A DNA stretch of 64,000 nt, from contig NC_035791.1 of the NCBI RefSeq assembly GCF_001653235.2, positions 4,030,001 to 4,094,000 of the forward strand, read 5' to 3'. A program made the translations under genes and the position numbers. The notes below the pieces were generated by a model. It had not been told where the DNA came from. It saw nothing but the letters and a program-made list of their open reading frames with translations, and did not search any database. Origin of the DNA: Pochonia chlamydosporia 170 (lineage: Eukaryota > Ascomycota > Sordariomycetes > Hypocreales > Clavicipitaceae). This document shows, piece by piece, positions 22,477-35,701 of the stretch (position 1 is its first letter; every line of letters starts with the position of its first letter).

Positions 22477-23480
22477 TCAAGACTTGCCGATAATGACTTT
22501 TTGGGGTAAGGCCTGGATTCCTTGTTGTTGTTGGGCTACTCGGGTATCATGAACCTTGCGGTCAATTGTCTTGAAGTCAAATGCGCCTTCCAACTCTCCG
22601 CGTATGGATAACAGTTGGTCTTGGGCTTTTCTTATCTCGTCTGGTTTGTTGTCTTGAAGCACATGTGACTTGACGAGGAGAATCCATCTGTTCTGCATGT
22701 CCACTGGAGTTACGCTGTCCCAGTCTGGCATTGATGTCAACGGGTTGGGCTGCCCTTCGCCTCTGGATTCTAGCGGCGTATAGTCGCTAATGGGCCGCGG
22801 GAAGTACTGCCGAGTGAGGCAAAACTCGACTTCGTCACGGAAGAACTTGTAATTTTCTTCTAATGTTTCCGTTTTAAATCTACCAGAGGTCAGTTTCGCG
22901 ACGGTGCCGCGTTCAGTTATCCGACATACCTGTAGTTATTATCTCGCATAATGGATAATAGCTTTTTTTGTTCCCAGATTTCCACCATTTTCCGTTGAGT
23001 AAGCAACGGTCTACCGTGGGGAGGGTCCGGAAAATCTGCCCATCGTAATATACCTGGCACACTATCCAAGTCGACGGGTGCGGCGGAGGGTCCCATGTCC
23101 CGACTTTTAACAATTTCGTATCTGGCTTGAAGTACAAATGACTGACGGCTAAGGCTTTGATGAAGGTCTTTCCACAGAAAAGCGGCATCTTTTCGGAGAG
23201 GCTTGTCGATGGATGTCTGATTTGTGATGCCGTTTGGTCGAGGAGGGCCTTGAAAGTAGAGTACTCTGTTCACGGTCTCCCAAGGAGACATGGCACAGAA
23301 GCCACTTAAAACAGCGCATGCACCATTGAAGTCCTTTTCCTCAACCTGGGACGTCAAGAATAGCTCGTACATTATGAGAGAATCGACGGGAAGCTGACAA
23401 AAGTGTGAGTGAAACGAGGCGGAAACAATTTCAGTGATTGAACTGGCGTTATTCCATGGAATATCCCGTGTCTGACCCAA
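22477..23480 (-). CDS. Unrecognised fungal protein, 5' end uncertain
   Basis: I do not recognise this protein. Two exons, 23480-22930 and 22879-22477, are joined by a 50-bp intron (GTATGT donor, GGTAG acceptor). The spliced frame is 317 codons, hydrophilic, with no signal peptide, no membrane span and no nucleotide-binding motif I can name. The C-terminal part is helix-rich and charged, ending in QALPQKVIIGKS. The open frame has no ATG before its first stop upstream; the first internal ATG is at 23372 (281 aa). The residues before it look protein-like, so a further 5' exon may exist. It is divergent from the DNA-repair gene at 23812, about 330 bp away. Confidence 0.55.
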
Positions 23481-23811
23481 GACTGAGACGATGATTCACG
23501 CTGGACTCAGTCGATTGATGAGAAATGAGAAGCGTCACACAACTTCCAAGCTCTGTGCAACCTCACACTCTTGCTATTTGAGGTCGAATTCCCGTTTGGT
23601 TGGTGAGGCTCGATGGGGCCACCACAAAGTGGTTGCAAATACGAGCACGTGATCTCGCGTTACTTAGGTTCGCGTCCCGCAGGCTGCTTCACGTGAATTC
23701 TTTCCCACAGTCCTCGAGTACGCTCCAAGATGCTAACCTTGTATCAGCAATAACGGAACCTACAGTGAATTATACACAGATGATTCTCTGCGGGAGCTAT
23801 CTTTCCATAGC
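23481..23811. other. Divergent intergenic region (331 bp)
   Basis: Shared upstream region of the unrecognised minus-strand gene and the polynucleotide kinase gene; may include a missing 5' exon of the former. No motif stands out. Confidence 0.4.
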
Positions 23812-25327
23812 ATGGCACCGCCGCATCCTACCGGCAAGCGAAAGGCTGGTGAAGCACCGATATCACCGCCACCTCTCAAACGGTCTCTACAGAGCACAAC
23901 TACCAGTGAGTGTTAAGGCATTGATACCTCTGTGGGTGGCAAGAATGTGCTGATGGAATGCTTTAGAGTCTGCCGTAGCTAACTTTTTCACGCCGACTTC
24001 GCAAAAACCCAAAGATCGTACCACCTGGTCCGATCGTGGACCAAACGACGATGTCCCTGCCACGTTGCTAGTCGGCCGATATGTGCCCGAAGCACATGAC
24101 GGAAAGCAAACACCAAGAAGGAAGATTGCTGCATTCGATTTGGATTCTACCTTGATTACTACCAGCTCTGGGAAGAAACACGGGAGCAATGCAACTGACT
24201 GGAAATGGTGGCACCCCCGTGTCCCGGGCATGCTCCAAGACTTGTATAGGAAGAAAGACTATCAGGTCGTCATCTTATCCAACCAGGCTGGACTAGCCTT
24301 GCATTTCGAGCCATCATATAAAGGCCCCAGAGCAAATGCGCAGAAGCGAGTCAACGAGTTCAAGCAAAAATGCAGCGCCATTCTAAACAGCCTTGATATC
24401 CCAACAACCGTTTATGCGGCAACAGAAAGAGACATTTACAGGAAGCCAAGAACGGGCATGTGGAAGGAGGTTTGTGAAGACTACGACATTCCAGAAAGTG
24501 AGGTCGATTTAGAACAAAGTTTTTTTGTGGGAGATGCGGGAGGCCGTATTGCTGGGCTTGGTCATTCTGGTCAAGGTGTAGCAGCCGTGGCTAAAGACTT
24601 TAGCTGCTCAGACAGAAATTTTGCTTGCAACGTGGGAATCACGTACAAAACCCCAGAGGAATATTTTCTGGGAGAGAAGCCAAGAGAATTTTCTCGGGAT
24701 TTCGATGTGACGACTTTCCCCTTCGATGAGACAAGTTTGTCGTCGGACAAAGCGGAAATTGCATTCGAAAAGAAGAATGCTCAAGAGGTCGTCATATTCT
24801 GCGGCCCGCCAGGGGCAGGCAAGAGCACATTTTTTTGGAATTATCTCAAGCCACTTGGATACGAGAGAGTCAATCAGGACATCTTAAAGAGCCGGGATAA
24901 GTGCATCCAGGTTGCACGAGAGCAGCTAGCACAAGGAATCTCTGTAGCTGTTGGTAAGTGCATCCATCGTTTTGAACGTGGTACGATGGTTGGACGGCGA
25001 GCTGACGAACTGCTAGACAATACCAATGCTGACATCGAGACACGGGCGTTGTGGGTTGAAGTTGCCAAGACGGCCAAAGTACCTATTCGATGTGTTTGGT
25101 TCAAGACACCAATTCACTTATGCGAGCATAATGATGCTGTTCGAGCTCACAACAAGTCGTTAAACCCGGAGGCCAGGCAAGTCTTACCGAAACTAGCCTT
25201 TACAGGTTTCGCATCGAGATACAAGCAGCCTCAACTCAAAGAAGGATTCCAAGATATTGTAGAAATAGATTTCAAGTTCCGTGGAACGAAGGAAGAGCAT
25301 GCGATGTGGGCGCAATACTGGACATAG
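23812..25327 (+). CDS. pnk1: Polynucleotide kinase 3'-phosphatase (463 aa)
   Basis: Bifunctional DNA end-processing enzyme of single-strand-break repair, nuclear, removing 3'-phosphates and phosphorylating 5'-hydroxyls. Exons are 23812-23905, 23967-24953 and 25017-25327 (introns of 61 and 63 bp). The N-terminus is basic (GKRKAGEAPISPPPLKR, a likely nuclear localisation signal). The HAD phosphatase domain starts with DLDST near residues 89-93 and includes ILSNQAGL and FVGDAGGR. The kinase domain has the P-loop GPPGAGKST near 311-319. The second intron (24954-25016) is a multiple of three and stop-free, so reading through it inserts 21 residues. Splicing restores the conserved kinase motif VDNTNAD, which proves it is an intron. 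No FHA domain is present, as in other fungal forms. Confidence 0.93.
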
Positions 25328-28085
25328 CGATTTCTTGACGAAAGCATAGGGACCACTCGAAGGTGGGATTTGAAATGGTACACCATTACTTGTGGATGAA
25401 ATCACTGCTTTAGGCGGAACAGATGAAGCTCATTCGCGTGGCGTTCTTGGCACCGTCCCAAACCTGCAGAAGCACAACTCTCTGAGCAATATCTTTTCTC
25501 CACTGCAGAACGCGCAACACTTTTGAGCATGTCCTTTAGCTTGCGAAAATGAACCGGACAGAGGCGACAACGGACTTAAACTACAATCGGACAGGAACCT
25601 AACAAACTGTGTGTGGGATGCATACTCCAACTCCCGTCTGTTGCCTAGTTGGCGGCATATCCCTTGCACCTACAACATTGCTATGGGGTGGGGGCACACA
25701 CAGATGATGATCAGTTCATCTCGTGGCAGGCAACGGATCCCGGCTTTAGTGGTCGCGGATGTCGAGTCTGGGCAAGACCTTGGCGGACGATGCCCTCCTG
25801 CCAAGCAGCCACCCAAGAGTCTGGGCATCGGATTGGACTCAGATATTGACGTTTAGAATTGATCTTACAATACACCAATAATTCCTTCTACGAAGGATGA
25901 ACGAAAATGCACAACGGCTTTCACGTGAAGAATGCTTACTACTCTGCATGAGCATGAGAGACATGACCACCTGTTCACGGATGAGGTGATACTTCACGAC
26001 AAACAAAAAAAATCGACACACGACGGGTCAAGTTCATTTTGGCAGAAGCACTGACACTGTCGCTTACGATACAGTGCACTTGCATTGCAAGGGTGGATGT
26101 CACCCTCCGAATATTCTTGGCAACTTACAAGACGGGCAGCCAGGTCTCGTTGATGTGCAAAATGACCACCACGCAACCAAATAGAGGAACGGGCGTCAAA
26201 TGGCTTCCGTTTGTCGCCGTTATTAATGCGCCGAACTTACTTGCTGACGGTGGTGGCATTGCAGTCCGCGATTTATCCGAAACTATTTGGAAAAAAGAAG
26301 CAATCTAGTCATTGTGGTGATTTTCGAGGACAGGGCACACCAACTCCAATGCCCTCTTCAATAAGCTCAACGATTTCCACACACTAGGCGCCCACTTCCC
26401 TTCACCCCAGCCTGGAGAAGTTCCTCTGAGTCCACCGAAATATTGACGAGAGACGACAATGTGCGAGTCGTGCACTTCGTGGTGGAGCGCATATGGATCG
26501 TTGAAGAGGTGCTTTTGCTTCAACATCTGTTGCGGATGTCGGACGTTGGCCGAGTATCATTCGGCCCATAACCGCCACGCCACCCAGTGGTACTGCCCTG
26601 CCCAGACAATAGCTGTGCGGCTCCCCAGCACCCAAGACGGATGGCTTTTTTTCGTGGGGCTTGGCGACATGGGAGGAACATTCGTCAAGAGATGTGGCAG
26701 TCTGAGTGGCTTCGGAATGAGTGGCTGTGTGGGTTCGGTATGGTATTTCGACGGTCAAGGACGATGAGAACTGCATTGACAGAGTCAAGCGAGTTGTCAC
26801 TCGAATGACAACACGAGATGAAATACGAAATTGCCTCCTCGAAAATAGCTACCTGTGGTCTGATATCTGACAGCCGCCCTAAAAATGGAGAATGACACGC
26901 GAGGTTTGCCAATACAGCGACAATCGACAGGGCCAGAGTCCAGAGTCACATCCAAACTGTCCAGCCTCGTGGAAGCCCACAATTCTTGGTTTCCAAGGTG
27001 AGCGTCGATGTAGGGCGCAACCTACTCCTCACACTCACACAAAGAGTACGGAGAAGTGTGCCGTGTTTTGTCAGGAACTCCCAAATAGTCTCCAGGAGCC
27101 TACGGCGTGGCCGCCCGGACTGATGTCCGCGTTTCTGTGTGGGCTTCTCGTCTTTCTGGTGGGTGGTGTCTACAAAAGCTGAAAGCGGTTCTCGACGAAT
27201 GATTCCCAAGGTAATTCACCAATTTACCCATTTGTGCTTGGAGGTGGATGCATGGCTTCATGCCGGCGGATCAAGAACCATGCAAGAAAATCGCAAGAGG
27301 CGCCGCCACCGAGCCGGTGCCCTCTTGTGTCCCTTGTAATGCCGTTGGTTAGAGTTAATTCTTGCCCGCGATTAGAAGCCGGAACTACGTCAAAGATTCT
27401 CCGTATGTGCAGCATGGCCAAGTAAGTCAACCAGACGCAACACTGATTGAGGCGTTGTGAAGAAAAGAGATCAGCGACGGACATGGATCCCTGCCTCTCC
27501 CCGGAGAAGGCGAACGGTGGTTCAACCTATTCAATGTTGCCCACACCCCCGCGCATCTCTGCAACTTGCCTGCTTGGTGCAAGATTTGGAGAACATCTCC
27601 TTCTCCAGTTATTGTTCCGCTGTGTCATTGAGTATCCCTGTTTATTCTCGCCTGGCTTCCCCATCTTTTCTCCTCGCCTGGCACCAAACCAGCTAGGACA
27701 AGCCCGGTACCCCAGTTGCCGACACGCTTATTGAGTCTGACTTAGAAGTAGGGCCGTGGTTTCACCTTGCAGTTTGAACCACGCGGACCACCTCCTCAAC
27801 TTGTGATGGGATTGGGGTAACAATGCCCACATTGCTCATTGCATCTCCATGTTGGTTATGCAAAGAGGTTGCGCCCTCGGCCGTTCGGTCTGTTTCGTTC
27901 CCCAGACCCCAGAAGAAACACAGAAAATCCATGGCCTTATATAACTCATCCGTGCCCGCCTGACCCTGCATACACCTTTCCATGTTTTTATTCGCGAAAG
28001 ACGGTTCTTGTGTTTCTTCTCCCTTCCTTGTTCCCCAATTCGCCTTGACACACATACCAAGGACGTTTCCAAACCTCCAGTCATC
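25328..28085. other. Gene-poor intergenic region (2.8 kb)
   Basis: Several short overlapping open frames on both strands, none with a family signature or plausible splice pattern. No repeat or RNA gene evident. The last 100 bases or so are pyrimidine-rich and probably form the core promoter and 5' UTR of the sugar transporter. Confidence 0.45.
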
Positions 28086-30048
28086 ATGGCAGGCGGCGTG
28101 AAAAAGCCCGTCAACATCTTCCGCCTCAAGGACCTTGGGGAACCGGCTGGCGTCTTCAATTGGCGCCTCTGGTTTGCCGTTGTGTCCTTTGGCCTTCTTG
28201 GTGCTGCTCGTGGTATTGATGAGGGTCTCATCTCCGGCGCCTTCAACTCCCATGACTTCCAGGACACAATTCACTACAGTTCCTTCTCCAAAAGTGAACA
28301 GGCCAACATCAAGGCCAATGTGTCGGCTATGGTGCAAATTGGCTCCGTCGCCGGTGCTTTAATGTACGTGATTCCCTGATTGGCAGCTTCGTGCAGGATT
28401 TTTCTCTTTGGGATGTACCACATATTTGTCGCGATGCCATATGAGCTATGGCATGGAGCAGAGCCAATAGAGTACATAGACCACTACTATGCGCAATTGC
28501 TAACATGGAAATCATATAGTGCCTTTGTGGTTTGCGATCGAATCGGTCGTATCATGGCTACTCGGTTCCTTTGCCTCCTCTGGGTTGTCGGTATTGTCAT
28601 CTTCATGGTTGGAGGTGTCAATGGCAATCTTGGCGCCATCTATGCCGGCAGATTCATTGCAGGTCTTGGCGTTGGGCAGACCCCGGTCGTGGGGTAAGTT
28701 GCAAACATTGAAACATCTAAGCCAAGCCAGCCTTGGTGTTGAGATCGCTCCACCGTGTTGGCATTGATCAGATGAAAAACCAACGTTTTGATCAAATAAA
28801 CATTTACTAACTTCTCTCGCGTCCAGTCCCGTCTATATTGCCGAAGTCGCGCCCGCTTGTATTCGAGGTCTTTGCACATGTTTCTTCACTGGTGCCGTCT
28901 ATATTGGCATTGTCTTGGCCTACTTCACAAACTACGGGTGCAGACTCCATATTCCAAACACAAGCCACAACCAGTGGCTTGTCCCCACCAGCTTGCACAT
29001 CATGATGGCCGGCATTATTTTCATTTTGACCTTTTTGCAATACGAGTCCCCGCGATTCCTCGTCAGCAAGGGCAAAAATGAGAAGGCTAGCCATGTCATG
29101 GCTCGTCTGCGTAAGCAGGATCCCGAAAGCGACTACGTTGTTAGAGAAATCGCCACTATTCAGGCCGCTTTGGATCATGAGCTCGAGGCTAGCAAGGGCG
29201 TTGGCTGGGCTGGCAAGCTTAAGGAGATGTTCCTTGACAAGAGCAACTTGTACCGTGTGTATATGGCAACTATGGTTCAGCTATTGTCACAGTGGTCTGG
29301 TGCCGGTTCCATCACGCTCTATGCCCCTGATCTGTTCAAGATTCTCGGCATTACTGGTAGCGAGGAGGGCCTGCTTGTCACAGCCGTCTTTGGTATCGTG
29401 AAGCTTGTCTCGGCCCTTGTGTGTGCTCTCTTCCTCGTTGATGTTATCGGACGAAAGCGTGCGCTGCTCACTGGCATCACCCTGCAAGCAATTTCTATGA
29501 TCTACGTCGCTGGGTTCTTGACGGCTGTCCCCGAACTCGGCACTGTCGAAGACTTTGTCCTGCCAGCGTCCAAGGTTCCCGCCAGTCGTGGCGCGATTGC
29601 CATGATTTACATCTCTGGCTGCGGATGGGCCCTCGGTTGGAACTCCATGCAGTACCTGCTAACTGCAGAGTTGTTCCCCCTGAGAATTCGTGCTCTGGCC
29701 ACCTCGTGGGCTATGACCCTCCATTTCGCTAATCAGTACGGTAACTCTCGCGCTGTTCCCAACATGCTGCTTCCCACCTCTGATGGCGGCATTTCACCCA
29801 TGGGTACCTTCTGGTGCTTTGCTGCTGTCACTATCTTAGGTGGTGCTTGGGTGTGGTTCTCCGTCCCCGAGACAAGTGGTCGCAGCCTGGAGAGCATGGA
29901 CCGTTTGTTCGACCTTCCTTGGTACAAGATCGGTCTGCACGGAAACCAGGATGCTGAGCAGCAGGATATGGCATATAATGAGAAGCAGCGCGTGGCTGAG
30001 GAGACTCATGGTACTGGGCAGCATGTTGAAGGCAAGACGATTGCGTAA
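28086..30048 (+). CDS. MFS sugar/quinate-type transporter (557 aa)
   Basis: Plasma-membrane sugar-porter-family symporter. Exons are 28086-28363, 28520-28693 and 28827-30048, with introns of 156 and 133 bp. Splicing restores GALIAFVVCDRIGR after span 2 (the family G-R-[KR] loop) and GPVYIAEVAPACIRG after span 4. Further signatures are YESPRFL at the end of the first half and the PETSGRSLE motif after span 12. There are 12 predicted spans and a hydrophilic C-terminal tail of about 50 residues. The GID near the start of span 1 and the overall pattern fit fungal hexose/quinate/pentose carriers. The substrate cannot be assigned. Confidence 0.9.
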
Positions 30049-33037
30049 CAATACCACCTTTTTAAGAGAATAGCACGTTATGAGTTTAGATTGAATGACT
30101 ACTCATGTGATATAATACCGCTTTCAAGCACTTCTTGACGTCGAGTAAACACCAATTGATCAATATAGCTTCATAGACTGCCCCAGACATAAGAACCAGC
30201 TCCACACGCCGTATAAGTTCAGCGTTAGACTACCGTATCTCACATGGGAAAATCACCAATTTAGAACTCCCGTCGCTTAGAGAACAACCTTAATCCAATC
30301 TACACTCCCTACCCCAAATCTCAACCCCATGCCTAGACTCAAAGACCCTAAAGGGGCGTGAATCTACCAAAGTCTCACCAGATGCCAGGGCCACCTACAT
30401 CCCCCACATCGTTACCCCGGCTGGGGTACTCCATGCTCTGATGGATTACGAATGTCCTAGTTCCTTGAGGCTGGCGACACCGGGTCAAACCGGGTTCACA
30501 CCGCGGTGAGGAGGACCTGGTGGCGTGTAGTCACCCGCGTGGGTAAGGTAGCTAAGAACGGGTATATTGATTGACTGGCCTCCTCGGAGATGTCCTCGGG
30601 GTCCGTTGGAGTTACGAGGATGGTGATTGTAGCTTTTTGATATTCAATTTTTGGGGGAGTCTGGGGTGCCCTGGGTTTTGGGTTGGTTGTGTTTTCTGGA
30701 GTTTTGTAAATGGGTTGTTTGTGGGTGACTGGGTTCGTTCATGAGGGGAATGGATGATTGCTTGAGGAGCCAATTGCAGGGCGGAATTGCAGGGTATCAG
30801 GAGGTATCTTATGGTGTAATGTATCTATTAGCTTTCTAATATCGTCGTTGCATTAACTTGTTGTTGAAGGCATCTCATGGGCTTACTGGATCTGTGGCTA
30901 TTAGTAAAGGGGTGAACATTGGTTGAAGGGCTGTGTGGGGAGATGCTTTGAGTCACAGGAGCAGGTATCCTCATCACTCACCATCTAAAATGAATGTCCG
31001 GGTTATGAAACGTATGATTCTTTTGCTGGAAAGGCGTGGAAGCTAACAACTAAGTGGTAGGTAAGCCCCTAACATGCAAGATAAACTGCGACCGGAGTTA
31101 ACAAAGATCGATGTTATAGCTTGATCAACCATCATGGCGTCGAATTGAAAGACACGTCAATCAAATTTACATTGGGCACTGTAAGGTGATACATGCTCAT
31201 CTATCAGTGAAAAGTCCGACGCCATCCTACATGGCATGATCAGCTGGGCAGCCGAGTCGAACCATCTGTCGTTCTTCGAAAATCCGATACCACGAAGATT
31301 TACGTTTCTCTACCGGGTCAGCAACATCACCACCGAAGGCAATTAGCACGGGGGTCTTTCGTATCACGGCTATCGATGTCCCAATCTCCGATAAGTCTCA
31401 GCAGAACGTCTCGCGGAAGTGATCTGTCTTGATCTGTGTAAACATTCCTTATCAGACGATAGAAAACACCACTTGATCGCAATGGCAGGAACTTCGAGGC
31501 AATTATTGCTGGAACTACGCCTTACCTGGATCGGGGTCGCATTGTACATGAAGCCTACCGCCTTGGGTAATATTCTGCTTCTGCGATGGCAATCACGTCT
31601 CATGAAGCACCGCGGAAACAATATCGTGCTGGCGGTGCTTCACAGTCATCTCAAAGTCTTCATCATCGTAATGATGGAACGGTGACGAGATTCCGAAAGC
31701 CAGTACCCCACCCTTGGCATCGAGGAGATCAATCATGTCGGCCGATGACGAGGGCACCGCAAGAGCTGCTGGCAAAGAGAGCAGCTGACATGTGTATTGT
31801 GCGGCACCACGGTTCATGAAGAGTTTTGTCTTGGGGAAAAGACACGAAGGTGTTCCTATTAGAAAATAAGGCCTTTAAGAGGGACATCTGGTGAATATAA
31901 TTGCATGTACCTCAAGTTGTGGGCAAATACACGACCTACCTACCACTTACGGCTGGTCGAGAGGGCTCTGTGTGTGCCTCGTTTGCCACTAACGAGATTC
32001 TAGAACTGTATGAAACAGTTGAGGGAAGAAAGAACTGACCAAGGTGGACTGACTCCATCACTGTGAGATTTCCAACTCGGTTTTGTAGCCGAACCGTCTT
32101 GGTATCAGATGAACAGGCGTCGGATGGCAAACTAGGCTGACCAATACTTCAAGCTCCTTCCGCTTATACTGGTCATCTAAGGTGTCAGCTCGGTTATCGG
32201 ACAGATCGTGGCGTCCTGATCGTTGTTGGGCAAACTTTGGCCAACTTGATTGGCTGAGACATGTCGTTTTGGACGGGATTGAGTCTGGCTGCATGAGAGA
32301 TGGGTTATTCCCGGGACTAGCTTCCGGTATGCGGTGGACTTGGATAGTTTCGATTTGTCATATTTATGTCGGACAGCTTCTGCATATTCCAGAACCTGAG
32401 CTTGAGGCTTGGCCTTGGCGACAGCCCGTTTGATGGACTGGGCAATAACCCCCTTTTGTGCTGCTTGTCACGCATCTGCATCGGTGACGCACGCATTTTG
32501 TCTACTCGACCGAGCCCAGAATTTGGCTGAGCGTGTATAGGTCGGGAGGAGCGATGTAAGTGTCGTCTTTCATCAAATTCTATGTAAAACATCACCAAAA
32601 GAGGTTTGCCTGTCAGTATTCACCGGCACACTCCATGGGCCTCTCAGGAATTATCCCTTACACTATAGCCACAACCTCATTGTGTACTTGTTCTGCAGCT
32701 CGCAAATCCGTCCAAACGGTAAGGCTCATCAGTTCAACCCCATACAGATTGAGGGAAAGAGGGATAACTGACAGATTGGGACAGTTGCAGTTCACAACAG
32801 TCATGCGAAGGCATAGATTAGGAGAAGCGCAGCCAAGTCTCCACAGCCAGAACGAGCAAGTCAAAGAAGAAGAACGTTTAAAATGGCACTAAAAGTCTAA
32901 TAGAACCATCTAAGTCCAATAATCCAAGACGCCTCAAGACTAACTTCCAATTCCTTGTCCCTCGCTCCCGTCACCAATCTCAAGTCCGATACAAGAAACG
33001 GAGAGCTGGGGTTTACAGGCCATATATTCGTCTCGCA
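30049..33037. other. Gene-poor intergenic region (3.0 kb)
   Basis: No confident gene. A G/T-rich strand-asymmetric patch lies at about 30640-30745. On the minus strand at about 31200-31820 there are protein-like open segments that do not form one clean gene (see the separate low-confidence entry). No tRNA or transposon ends seen. Confidence 0.45.
31240..31817 (-). pseudogene. Possible unannotated or decayed gene
   Basis: The minus strand from 31817 reads 74 codons of protein-like sequence (a hydrophobic start, then a charged segment PFHHYDDEDFEM). Further downstream, around 31240-31370, another open stretch reads KTPVLIAFGGDVADPVEKR. The intervening part has stops in each frame, and I found no canonical intron pair that joins them. 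It may be a decayed gene or an unannotated gene with non-obvious exons. I cannot name a family. Low confidence. Confidence 0.2.
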
Positions 33038-34009
33038 TTAAGAGCCACCTCCAGTGCTGGAATCCGGCGGCAAGTATTTCAGCATCCACGAGAAATCCTC
33101 TGAACCGCTCCCCGGTGCAGGTGATCCAGGCCGTTGTATATTATAGGCTGGGGATCGATCTCGTTCATATGATACTGGCGAATCAGCCCTCCACGAACTG
33201 GAGAGATCAAACGTAATAGGCGATGGTGAAATAGGCCGTGGCAAATCCGTCGTGACATTCAAAGGCGGCAAGTCTAGCCCAGATGTTGCAATGCTGGCAC
33301 TTCGTGCGTGCGAACCGATCGGCTCCTGTGGTGAAAAGAAAGGAAATGAAGTATTCGTGAAATCTGGCTCTGACGTCTCGGAAAGCATCTGTAATGGCGA
33401 TCGTGACCTCTCTGGCACGCTTGCCATCGACGTTGACTCATCTCTTCCGTGGACATACCAACTCGCCCATATCTCAGGCGATACTCTCTCCAAACCAGGA
33501 GGATGCAGTACCAAAGGTTCGTCATCAAAGCCTCGGTCGAGAAGCGGTCGGTCGTCATAGCTTGTCGATAGGGCTGGCGAGTCTGACGGTGTTGGTACGG
33601 TTTCTTGATCCCAGCTCGGTTGCCTCAAAGGAGATGATATAACCGGCTCATGATCCGGCCGCCCATAGTATAGTGCTCTTTCGAGAACAGAGTGTCGTGA
33701 TAATCTTCTTGACCCTTGCCCGTCCAGATAATTTAGCCGTTCGCGTGCAGCGCTGGTCAAATCGGCCAAGGGACGCAGGTCATCTTCGTAATCTTGCTTC
33801 TCCATTTTGCCAGGATGCAATATTCTTGCATGGTTTGTATGCGGTGAGACCTCGCACGGCGGGATTGATGCCGTTCTGTGCGAGATGGGCGAGACTTTTA
33901 TGTATTTCGGCGGCCGTGATGAGGTGTTGATGTCTTGGCACAGCATTCTCTCATGATAACGAATCTTCAAATGGCGCGATTTTGCGTTGGTATAAGATGA
34001 GAGTCTCAT
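33038..34009 (-). CDS. Disordered Ser/Pro-rich protein of unknown function (323 aa or shorter)
   Basis: I do not recognise a family. Single open frame; the composition is dominated by Ser, Pro, Asp, Glu and Arg with no membrane span or signal peptide, so it is predicted largely disordered. Short acidic and basic patches alternate, and repeated SP dipeptides look like proline-directed kinase sites. A short ordered-looking segment SPEIWASWYVHGRDE (about residues 180-195) and the C-terminal SEDFSWMLKYLPP may be binding motifs. The first ATG is at 34009, but an internal ATG at 33805 (MEKQDYEDD) begins a more acidic, better-conserved-looking protein of 255 aa and may be the true start. Confidence 0.6.
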   Translation of the reverse strand: MRLSSYTNAKSRHLKIRYHERMLCQDINTSSRPPKYIKVSPISHRTASIPPCEVSPHTNHARILHPGKMEKQDYEDDLRPLADLTSAARERLNYLDGQGSRRLSRHSVLERALYYGRPDHEPVISSPLRQPSWDQETVPTPSDSPALSTSYDDRPLLDRGFDDEPLVLHPPGLERVSPEIWASWYVHGRDESTSMASVPERSRSPLQMLSETSEPDFTNTSFPFFSPQEPIGSHARSASIATSGLDLPPLNVTTDLPRPISPSPITFDLSSSWRADSPVSYERDRSPAYNIQRPGSPAPGSGSEDFSWMLKYLPPDSSTGGGS

Positions 34010-34495
34010 TTTGTGGGCGGCGTGTTGAAGAGACTGAAATCAGAGGCACGGTGAAGCTGTGAATGTTGAATGGATGATGCCTGAGCAGGTGCACATTGTT
34101 GAACATGTGCACCGTTTGGTGAAACTGGCAAATATGACAACGCATTGTCATTGTCTCTGGTGATTTAATCATTAAATAATGTAGCAGATGTACGCAGATT
34201 AATTGTAAGTTGTTTCGGTGTTACTACATGCAGTGTGCATTAATATCGGAGAGTACAATCGAAGGGCAAGTTGGTGAGGCCGTGAATCTATGTGGGATGA
34301 AATACGTATCAGTATGCACACACACACCAGACGAAATAATAAACAGCTACTGACAAAGAAATCTTATTCACTGAGAGAAAAAGAATGGGGCGCTCCGTTA
34401 AGCTCAGCTCAGCTAGGTTTCATGTGACCTTGCTTCTGGTATCCTGAATTGCAAATCGCATGCAAGAGGTACAAACTCACACCCAACATCATCAT
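34010..34495. other. Intergenic region (486 bp)
   Basis: 3' flank of the oxidoreductase gene and upstream region of the disordered protein. Contains a short CA-rich run near 34318-34328. No gene seen. Confidence 0.4.

Positions 34496-35701
<1,206 letters not shown>

Noticed and set aside
24954..25016. A 21-residue insertion in the polynucleotide kinase
   Set aside because: The segment has perfect intron ends and a branch site, and removing it restores the conserved VDNTN motif.
25328..28085. Open frames of 70-130 codons near 26400-26800 and 27450-28340
   Set aside because: Composition and mutual overlap suggest random open frames; the 27762-28337 minus-strand frame is antisense to the transporter's first exon and promoter.
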